A DNA stretch of 64,000 nt from Stachybotrys elegans (Eukaryota; Ascomycota; Sordariomycetes; Hypocreales; Stachybotryaceae), in NCBI GenBank assembly GCA_020746835.1, contig JAGPNK010000025.1, forward strand, positions 124,001-188,000, in the 5' to 3' direction. Below, piece by piece: positions 56,645-64,000 of this stretch. The position numbers and the translations under genes are program-made. Position 1 is the stretch's first letter, and each line of letters begins with the position of its first letter. The notes under the pieces are model-generated. The model did no database searches and was not told the origin of the DNA. It worked only from the letters and a program-made list of their open reading frames with translations.

Positions 56645-58133
56645 CTATTTCACCCCTATACATAGATAGTGACCGAGCCACACAGTACATGCCGCCCCAA
56701 GCTCCTTATTCCATGCTTGAAGATTCTGTTTAGATATGCCTGATTTTCCTGTAATTGTATCACACGTGTCTCCTGAGACAACTTATCACTGTTAGCTAAG
56801 AACTTGAAATGGGATATAGGACTTCTCACCCCGGTAAAACTTATTGCAATTATTCACCATCCCGGGCTGTATCGGTGTCGGTGTGGCAATACCGTTTCCA
56901 GTAGTGGTACTGGACCGAGAAGTGATCGTGGTTCGTGTCGTCATTGTCGTTGTTATTATTGTCCCACTCCTTGCATGAACGCAAACTCACACATTAATCC
57001 ACAAGCCAGAGCAATCGGTCCCTACACCTCTGTTCCAGGCATACAGCTGAGCCAAAGATGAACTGTTTGCCTTCAAAACATCCGTGCATGACTGGTCAGG
57101 CTCCACAAAGTCAAACTTGTCACAATCATTCACCACGCCTGGTTGTGTGGGAGAGGGTGTAGCAATCTCGTTACCAGTGGTGGCGGTGCTTGTGCTAGTC
57201 CGGGTTGTCGTAGTTGTGCTCCCACTAACTCCAACGCAAAGCCAGACACTAGCCCACATGCCCGAACAATCTGCCCCGACGCCAGTGTTCCAGGTATACA
57301 ACTGGGCCAAGGTAATGCCGTTCTCGCTCAAGGCAGCATTACAGGTTGTGCCAGGCTTGACAAAGTAAAGTTTATTGCAGTTGGGAGCAATCGATGGTGG
57401 CTGGGTGGGGGAAGGCCTGGTAATACCATTGCTACCTGTGCTTGTAGTGACTGTAGATCTGGTAGTGGTGGCTGTGGTGGTGAGACTGACGGGTGGTTGG
57501 CCTCCGGGACCAGCAACACAGACCCAGACCTCGGACCATAAGCCTCTGCACTGGGGGCCTACGCCGCTATTCCACGCATAAAGCTGGTCAATAGTGATTC
57601 GTTCTCTGCGAGGACGTCTTCACAGCTTTGGTTAGGTTTGAAAAAATAGAACTTGGTGCAACCAGCTACCACGGACGGGGGCTGGGTAGGCTGTGGCGTT
57701 GCGATGACTGTGGGACTTGAAGTTGCGATTGATGAAGTGCTCGTGGTAGGATGAGGTACACCCCAATTCTCCTCAACGCAATACGAGGTCTTGTCTTTGA
57801 TGCTGCAATCATTCTTCAGGGAGGGATTCTAGAGGTTGAGTGAGCACAAGGGCTGTGGAGAGTATGGTTTAGACAAGATTTGCTTACATAGCGATATAAC
57901 TGCTCCAAAGTAATGTTGTTGAGTTCTGTAACATCGGCACAGCTTTGTCCGGAAGAACCGATATGTCAGTTTGTACAGTCTTGGATGGTATCTGCGGGTG
58001 CGTTGGCAGATGGTTCGACAGTAAACTGAGCCGTAACTAAGCAAGTAGCTGGCAAAAGAGCCCTAAGAAAGAGGGACGGTATATTGCTGAGGCCAGTTAT
58101 GACAGAAAGGTGGATTGCAACCAGGCCATGCAT
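56645..58133 (-). pseudogene. Secreted multi-LysM protein gene, broken
   Basis: From ATG 58133 the - strand gives a signal-like N-terminus, then LysM units separated by Thr/Ser-rich linkers: SCADVTELNNITLEQLYRY, YFFKPNQSCEDVLAEN with DQLYAWNSGVG, LYFVKPGTTC with ITLAQLYTWNTGVG, FDFVEPDQSC with SLAQLYAWNRGVG, and a last unit GDTCDTITGKSG to the stop at 56645-56647. At least two introns (GTAAGC near 57893; GTGAGA near 56830) are plausible. Stops TGA at 57966-57968 and 56987-56989 replace Trp codons seen in sister units, and the frame shifts at 57599-57600. LysM proteins bind chitin and can shield hyphae or mask chitin from hosts. This copy looks inactive. Confidence 0.75.
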
Positions 58134-58189
58134 GTTTCGCTGTTTTGATCGACTGAAGAAAACCCGGATTACGCCATCACATTATTTAC

Positions 58190-58690
58190 TCACATTATTC
58201 ACCCATGCAGCGCGACCAAAGAACCGAAATAGCACCAAGTCATAACTGTAATCAGGGATTGGCGACACGATACTATCTCGACCGCATCTGGATTACAAGA
58301 TGGTGAACTTAAATGCAGTTCCTCCCAGAATCGGTGAATGTCCTGAAATAGATGCCACCAACTATCTGAACTTGTTTGCATGTTGAAAGCGGAAGTCGAC
58401 GGTGCAAAAGTCGTGGGTGGACTCGCAGAACTCGCCGATGTTAAAGAAAGGCATGCTCAATTGCAAGCTGTATTGGAAGCTGGCTAAGTGGAAGATCTCT
58501 CAGAATATGATGGAGTTTTGGCCGAACAGCTACCCCAGCATTTTGTGGACAAGAGAAACAACGAATTGAAGAGCCTGCAAAGTAATGCTTCACGGTCGAG
58601 CAGGTCGTGCTGATGGAAGAGAGGCGAGGCCTTTAGGTATTGTAAGTCGGAGATGTAGGAGAGAATGTAGGATCGTAATTCAGCAGGCAT
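58190..58690 (-). pseudogene. Fragment of an F-box-like fungal protein
   Basis: From ATG 58690 the frame reads MPAELRSYILSYISDLQYLK and ASPLFHQHDLLDREALL, which resembles the N-terminus of common fungal F-box-like proteins, and stops after 68 residues. Downstream, other frames still hold readable bits such as FFNIGEFCESTHDFCTVDF. Stops and frame changes make it non-functional. Family call is tentative. Confidence 0.35.
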
Positions 58691-58749
58691 AGCATCCTAT
58701 GTGGCAGGGGAGGTCGACGGGCTGGGCTCTTTGTCGGCCGTGTCAAGAT

Positions 58750-59630
58750 GCTGGTCTGCAAGCTTACGAGACCATATCATTACATATCGAAGCAACCGGT
58801 ATATATTATATTCTAGACCGCACTATGGCTGCTCCAGAGCGCCTCACTATTCTGCGTCGGATCCCCGAAATTTCGCGTTTGCTCGTCGGTATCTTGAAGA
58901 ATGTGAGCAAGAAATGCCGATTGTCGATTATCGAGAAACAATGGAGAAAGTATTTACAATGACGACGAAAGCTATGCTTTTTGAACCTGCACCTCGTTTC
59001 AGCTTGAATTGGTGCTTTCCCAAGAGGAGACCGTCTTGCCGCGTTGGGTGCCGACTGGAGGCAGGTTGGCAGAACTGGATTTCGGCCTGGCCCATTGCAT
59101 ATGGTAATTGTTTCAATGCCACGGCCGGGAGCTCTAAGACTCGGCGTTTCTTCGTCTCCGTGGTCATCAAATTGATGTTGCAATCACACTTTATCACAAA
59201 CGGCCTGATTCGCCCAAAAGTCCAGTCCAGGCTTGGGAGTTTGGAAATACAGGTTCAGGAGATGGAGCAGCGATGGGGCGGATGTCACATGCCACTCCTT
59301 ATCAGCCAAGATTACTCAATATGCGGAAGTCGTCCCGTCCAAGCCACGGCGGCAAACCACTGACGAGGAGGATTAGGCAGGCTTCTTGTGACGCGACTGG
59401 GCTCCGTCTACCTGGAAAGCAAGGCGGCGGCTGTTCGGTATTCTGCGGATCATGGAGTCCCGATTGGTTCTGTGCCGACCCACAAGAATAAGCTTACCGC
59501 GATCGCGAGAGGCGAGGCTCCAGCTGATGTAGATGATTGGGCGAGCTCAAGCCACGGCTTTTCAGGCTGCATAGACGCGATCTTTAAGATATCAGCTAGG
59601 CCTACGGCGGCCAAACCTGCACTTTGAAGC
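58750..59630 (+). other. Uncertain coding-like region
   Basis: A frame open to 59363 contains FARRYLEECEQEMPIVDYRE and WQNWISAWPIAYGNCFNA. A second frame to 59627 contains SVYLESKAAAVRYSADHGVP and ADVDDWASSSHGFSG. Neither begins with a clear ATG and I recognise no family. They could be exons of one decayed gene. Low confidence. Confidence 0.25.
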
Positions 59631-59916
59631 GTCCGAGATGACGGAAACCAATCATTCACTGACTCTGTTTGATACCTCAAACAGCCACGGGCGGCAATAG
59701 GTCCTAAACATGTAAGCATTAGAACAATGCAGCCGCACGTAAGACTGCAGGCGAGGCCTGGAAAACACATTTCAGTCACGACCGCTGTTTATTCCGCCCA
59801 TCATGACTATCGATCATTGTCTTTACCCTTCTTTCAGCATTTTTATCATTGTCTAGCTGGTGCATATCAAGTCCAGAGTCTTCATTACTGTTGCACTGTC
59901 CTCTTGCCATACGAAG

Positions 59917-61362
59917 ATGCCAGACTATTTCCACATAATTAGGGATGACGAGTGCCGAGAACCACATCCAGCAAAAGGGGCACGCGGCCGTTGGGGTGAA
60001 GATTACCCCACGGCCACGCTTGTTGCCGCATGCACAGTCCTTGCAATTGCTCTGTCGATCCAGGGCTTCCTTATCTACGTCATGGTTGATGGCTTGAACA
60101 CCGACCAGGCCGGCTTTGAGACCAACAGCACCGAATTCTCCCTATACAAGAACACCATGGCGGCAGAATGCTACCTCAACGATACCATCCCTATCCCCGG
60201 TCTCTGTTCGTCTCTATCTCGACACTTGGTGTCTGAGTCCTTGGAGGGACGTCAGACATTTCTCGCCAAGAGGGAATACGTTTGGAATGACACCCAGTCC
60301 ACATTGAATGCAACATGGTGCCAAGTCCTCCACTGCGTCCAAGACTTCAAGGTTCTCCCGTCCCAAGTCCTACCTTTCGCGTATTGGTCCAACCGTTTCG
60401 CCTCGTGGAGTTCGGGAAACTCAGCCGCCGTTACCTATCTAGTCACCTTCACTGTCTACTTGAGAGGCCGCAGAAACGATAGATGGAGGCATTGTCGTGG
60501 CCTCAAGAGCCTTGGCGTTTTAGATTGGATCACTACCCTCTATGCCTTTGTCGGGGCTTTCGGCTGGTGGTGGATATCCATCCTCCGCGGCTGGCGCAAC
60601 AACACGGACGCGAGTACGGCTTCGTTTGCTGCGTGGACAGTCATGTGGTACCAGGCATACAACTTGCATTACCAACCGAGATCGTGCGCCCTTGCAAGCT
60701 TGCCGAGAAAGATGGGTAAGGTGATCAAAGGCACCGCCTGGCTGCTTGTGGCTGCACAGTGCGCAGCGACGGCGTACTTTGTTATCGACTGGGATTTTGC
60801 GGTAAGAGCTTTGGCAATTAGTAGCCTTGTGGCAAGGGAATCCATGCCTCGCCAGGCTTACGGCTGCCTCGAATCGTCCATAGCATCCGCGCCCGGGTTC
60901 TCATCCTGCACCCCCGACTATCTCTGTTCCCCCGACAAAGAATGGGTGCTGCAGAGAAGAGACTTTCAACAAGACGACGGGATTTTCTTCGGCTCGATTT
61001 TCCCGCCACTGCACTTTATACTTTCCACACTCGTCATCGCCGGTCATTATGCGTTCGTTCTTCTGCGCTGTCTTCTAACATGGGATCTAAGGAACATCAG
61101 GGAACAGATGAGAAAGCAGGAGGAGGTTCCACTATATTTAATGGCGCTCGTGGCGTGTCTCAGCCTTTTCTTTAGTATCGTCAACATTGTCATGGTAGCG
61201 AGGAATGGTGGTGAGACTGGCATGGATGAGCGATATGCATCAGTCGCCCTGAATGCCGAGTGTAGTGTCATCCACGTGGGAGTCAGCCCTTGGAAGCACT
61301 TTCTAGACATTGACAGCACCTGGAGAGATGTATGGCTTGCTCAAGCCTGGATGAATGGTTAG
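59917..61362 (+). CDS. Multi-pass membrane protein of unknown function
   Basis: Single-exon gene, 481 residues from ATG 59917 (MPDYFHIIRDDE). Hydrophobic segments follow at about 35-60 (TLVAACTVLAIALSIQGFLI), about 180, about 220-240 (GAFGWWWISILRG), about 275-295, about 385-405 (LHFILSTLVIAGHYAFVLL) and about 425-445 (YLMALVACLSLFFSIVNIV). An extracellular loop with several NxT/S sites and cysteines lies between the first two. The C-terminus is DVWLAQAWMNG. I see no catalytic motif. It resembles lineage-specific fungal membrane proteins with no assigned role. Confidence 0.7.
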   Translation: MPDYFHIIRDDECREPHPAKGARGRWGEDYPTATLVAACTVLAIALSIQGFLIYVMVDGLNTDQAGFETNSTEFSLYKNTMAAECYLNDTIPIPGLCSSLSRHLVSESLEGRQTFLAKREYVWNDTQSTLNATWCQVLHCVQDFKVLPSQVLPFAYWSNRFASWSSGNSAAVTYLVTFTVYLRGRRNDRWRHCRGLKSLGVLDWITTLYAFVGAFGWWWISILRGWRNNTDASTASFAAWTVMWYQAYNLHYQPRSCALASLPRKMGKVIKGTAWLLVAAQCAATAYFVIDWDFAVRALAISSLVARESMPRQAYGCLESSIASAPGFSSCTPDYLCSPDKEWVLQRRDFQQDDGIFFGSIFPPLHFILSTLVIAGHYAFVLLRCLLTWDLRNIREQMRKQEEVPLYLMALVACLSLFFSIVNIVMVARNGGETGMDERYASVALNAECSVIHVGVSPWKHFLDIDSTWRDVWLAQAWMNG

Positions 61363-61499
61363 ACATAGTCCTAGTTGTTAAATGACAAGTACTATACAGT
61401 CTGAGGTAGAATTAATAATCACGGATATAGAGCCGTCTGTCGCCGAGCACGCGGCAAAGCGAAGCTCTTGAGCCTAGCCTTCACAGAGAAATGTCTCCG

Positions 61500-62300
61500 G
61501 GCGCCTACATTTTCATTATCGACCACATCGATCGCTGGAATGAGTTGATGCTCGGACACTGTCGAGTGGTCCAAGTCCGATCTTTCAGAGCGCTTGACTG
61601 ATTGGCTGTTGATATCATGGGCGACCTCAGTTTCGGCAAGTCATCCAACATCAAGGAGCCAGGAGACAACACTGAAACAACTCCCCACCTTATTGCACAG
61701 TAGACCAAGCTCTGCTGTTCCCCATTCCTGCCCCTCTTACTGTAGCTAAGAAAATAGAGACTTAGTAAGGCATTAGCATTAAGAGCTCTACCTACTGGTT
61801 AATAGTACTATAAATTTATATAGCAGTATTGCTAACTATATTATTTTATATAAGAAGCAATAAGAAAAACCTAAAGCGTAATGACTCTAGGATAGATTCT
61901 CCTTTCTCTGTGAAGTCGCTATCTAGATATCTGTGAGGTGGAAGAAACACTATTTTCCAAATCAACTCTGCTGTCACCAACAGCTTGTCTAGAATCTGGT
62001 TTACTTGACAGGAGACCCACAACGCTGCCAGAAGCTGGTGGACAATATCCAGAGTACATTTGAAGCACTAGAAGATATTGTGTACGGTTAAAACTGCTGT
62101 CCTGCGTGTACCTCAAGGCCTGCATTTACAAAGGCCCAGTCGGTGGCGGTCAAAGAGTTCTCGGAGAGTTCTACCCCCAGGAACGATTCTAGGTGTAGTC
62201 TCGTTAGCGAGGACATCTATGAGGATGCCACCGTCTTCCGGCCCGAGCGATGGTCTTCTGCCATTGATGCTGGTGTTCGGATTCCGACAGCAATTATCCC
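61500..62300 (+). pseudogene. Decayed cytochrome P450
   Basis: P450 blocks appear in order but in different frames on the + strand. They are VDIMGDLSFGKSSNIKEPGD (near 61607), KLVDNIQSTFEALEDIVYG (near 62032), LLSCVYLKACI (near 62095), RVLPPGTILGVV and EDIYEDATVFRPERW (62150-62255). The heme loop and I-helix are gone. An AT-rich block at about 61.74-61.88 kb has replaced or disrupted the middle. It is a third, dead P450 unrelated in detail to the two intact ones. Confidence 0.65.
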
Positions 62301-62459
62301 GAGTAGAGGACGAGGGAATTTTATCGGCGACTTTTCGGCCCGACCACCGAGGCGAGTAGTAGGGGATGAAATATATAAATACATGTGCTTCTTGCAAGTC
62401 TTATTGTAACAAGCTACAAATTCCGACGTACACTGCCAAGATACCACCCTTACCTTACT

Positions 62460-62930
62460 ATGAAGCTACTTTTCTTTGCTGCCCTACTACCGTTTGGCCG
62501 TTTGGTGGGCGCTCTAGCGAGGCCAAATCGCGTGGCCGGTGTATGGGGTCTCGTCAATGCTACATTCATAGTCAACAACGAAGTTGCCGAGTCTCCATAT
62601 GGAGACAATCCACACGGCATGATTTCGCTCACCGAGACTGGGTGGTTCGTTGAGCAGATCAATAGCGTTGACCGCAACAACAGCGCAACAGAAACGGTTG
62701 GCTTTGGCATATCTGGTTCATACAACACAGACGAAAACGGAGATTTGCTCAATCAAACAGTCTTGGGATGTACCAATCCCGACTTTATAGGGGATGTACG
62801 CTATCCAGCCCAGCTGTGGTTTGATGTCGCTCAAGACGGACAGACAATGCAGGAGCGATTTGTGAGAGACGAGACGACTACTATATATTTTCTCTGGGCG
62901 CGACTAGATTTAAGTAACCGGCCCAGCTAA
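62460..62930 (+). CDS. Small secreted lipocalin-like protein
   Basis: ATG 62460, 156 residues, one exon. A signal peptide (KLLFFAALLPFGRLVGALA) precedes the lipocalin-like pattern GVWGLVNATFIVNNEV, YGDNPHGMISLTETGWFVEQ and TVGFGISGSYNTDENGDLL. Proteins of this type are found near metabolite genes in fungi and may bind or isomerise small hydrophobic compounds. Several NxS/T sites fit secretion. The frame is intact. Confidence 0.75.
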   Translation: MKLLFFAALLPFGRLVGALARPNRVAGVWGLVNATFIVNNEVAESPYGDNPHGMISLTETGWFVEQINSVDRNNSATETVGFGISGSYNTDENGDLLNQTVLGCTNPDFIGDVRYPAQLWFDVAQDGQTMQERFVRDETTTIYFLWARLDLSNRPS

Positions 62931-63158
62931 GTGACAGGTATCTTTGCCTTGGAAAGCAGCCCGAATGAGAGTGTCTACCCTTGTGAATGAACATATCTAC
63001 GGTAGGGGCCTAACATTTTGTGCGTTGTCCTGTTTATATTAATGCTACGCTGTGGTGTTGCATCGATACTACGCTCTTTATGTATTTTGTGGCAAACCAT
63101 TGTCCAGATCGTCATGTCTGAGGCAATGGCTAGATCATGCAGCGGCAGAGTTTTTGTC

Positions 63159-63479
63159 ATGTCTGCCCGGCCTACAGCACTCCGTTATTATGGAACTGGT
63201 CCACCAGGGATAAACAACGACGGCAGTATCTGGAATAAGGTAGAATGGCCTGCACTGAAGGCTGGGGGAAAGGTAACTGAGCTCGTCGCAACCGATGCGA
63301 GCAATCCGAACATTAAAAAAACACTCAGACTCTCTGATCTTACGGTGATAGGAGATTACACGGGACCAGATCCACGTCTACGGGAGGGGATGCTCGTCAA
63401 GAGGGATACATGCCTGGCCAATTTACAGTACCAAGCACCTCGGGACGATTGGTTTGGATCAGGCCGTCGAAGTGGTTAG
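63159..63479 (+). CDS. Short hypothetical protein
   Basis: A frame from ATG 63159 (MSARPTALRYYGTGPPG) to TAG at 63477-63479 gives 106 residues, including WPALKAGGKVTELVATDAS and LSDLTVIGDYTGPDPRL. The frame is open further upstream (an ATG also at 63042). Composition looks like real protein, but I do not recognise it; it may be a fragment. Low confidence. Confidence 0.35.
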   Translation: MSARPTALRYYGTGPPGINNDGSIWNKVEWPALKAGGKVTELVATDASNPNIKKTLRLSDLTVIGDYTGPDPRLREGMLVKRDTCLANLQYQAPRDDWFGSGRRSG

Positions 63480-64000
63480 CCCGGCATTTACGGGAAAGCT
63501 GTATCGTTTCACTCTTGCGTGATAATCTATGCAGACATCCGATAAGTGCAAAGAGATCAGTGACTTACATGTGTAGTGAAATAAATAGCAAGCTGGAATT
63601 ACTTCCCATTACAATCAAGACGCTATGCAAAGTGGTAAAGGTCTTTCTACGTGTGGGTGGAGTTGTTAAGGCCCATCATCTCACGTCACTTGAGCTGTTG
63701 GTTGTTAAATTAGCATTTATGGACATACCCCGCCCTAGCTGGAAGAAGTAGAAATTCAGCCGTTCACCCGGAAATGAACCACAAGCAACTCTACTTTGTT
63801 CATTCTCCCCAATCTGCGTGTCACCCATCATGTGGGAGGGCTATTGTTTCCACAGGAGTCTGTACGACTACCGTAACGGGGTCATTACTGAAGAAAACAG
63901 ACTACGCAACACTTTGGCCCACATCTTTACTGGTATTCGTCGCGATGAAGAAGGGCCTTCCGCGACTTACAGAGATACCGAGATTGCATCCTTATCACTC
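63480..64000. other. Window end without supported gene
   Basis: No reading frame here shows conserved features. Nothing else is visible. Confidence 0.35.

Noticed and set aside
1..64000. CRISPR arrays, rRNA genes, LTR retrotransposons
   Set aside because: No regularly spaced repeats, no rRNA-like conserved blocks and no long direct terminal repeats were seen; CRISPR is not expected in a fungus.

Overview
The window reads as genomic DNA of a filamentous ascomycete (Pezizomycotina, probably Sordariomycetes; the species cannot be fixed from sequence alone). The grounds are short 48-68 bp introns with GTAAGT/GTATGT-type donors and CTAAC-like branch sites, typically fungal families (HET, NACHT/NLR, Zn2Cys6 and bZIP regulators, LaeA-like methyltransferases, LysM proteins, rhodopsin-like 7TM proteins), and transition-biased decay of repeats that looks like repeat-induced point mutation (RIP). 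Gene density is low and pseudogenes are many, as in an accessory or subtelomere-like region.

Left part, 1-28.6 kb, is rich in recognition and defence-type genes. It holds a C2H2 plus DEDDh exonuclease (3639-4772, -), a hydrolase-NACHT-ankyrin NLR with one frame break (5660-9601, +), a dynamin/Mx-like GTPase (10668-13235, -), a decayed fungal_trans regulator (about 13.99-15.34 kb), an aminoglycoside-phosphotransferase-like kinase (16829-17980, +), a HET-domain protein (20570-22542, -), and two divergently transcribed protein kinases (22894-25159, - and 26453-28044, +) that share an unassigned N-terminal module. An HD-hydrolase pseudogene follows (28107-28618).

Middle part, 29.4-50.7 kb, looks like a secondary-metabolite tailoring cluster without a backbone gene in the window: 7TM protein, P450, MBOAT/wax-synthase-like acyltransferase (broken), glutathione-S-transferase-like gene (broken), a broken and an intact SAM methyltransferase, a bZIP-DUF8032-C2H2 fusion regulator, a second P450, a secreted serine beta-lactamase-like protein and a Zn2Cys6 regulator. 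Several pairs are divergent and share promoter regions.

Right part, 52.4-64 kb, carries genes for surface or secreted functions: a secreted LRR-like protein with one frame break, a NodB polysaccharide deacetylase, a decayed multi-LysM gene, a multi-pass membrane protein, a decayed P450 and a small secreted lipocalin-like protein.

Six copies of a very short dispersed repeat lie across the window. They share one fixed end and differ at the other, and three are flanked by about 14 bp direct repeats, which points to a small retroposon inserted by target-primed reverse transcription. A 400 bp element with long inverted repeats lies at 19749-20148. Several frame breaks are single-base losses, mostly in short homopolymers, so some 'pseudogenes' could be sequence errors.
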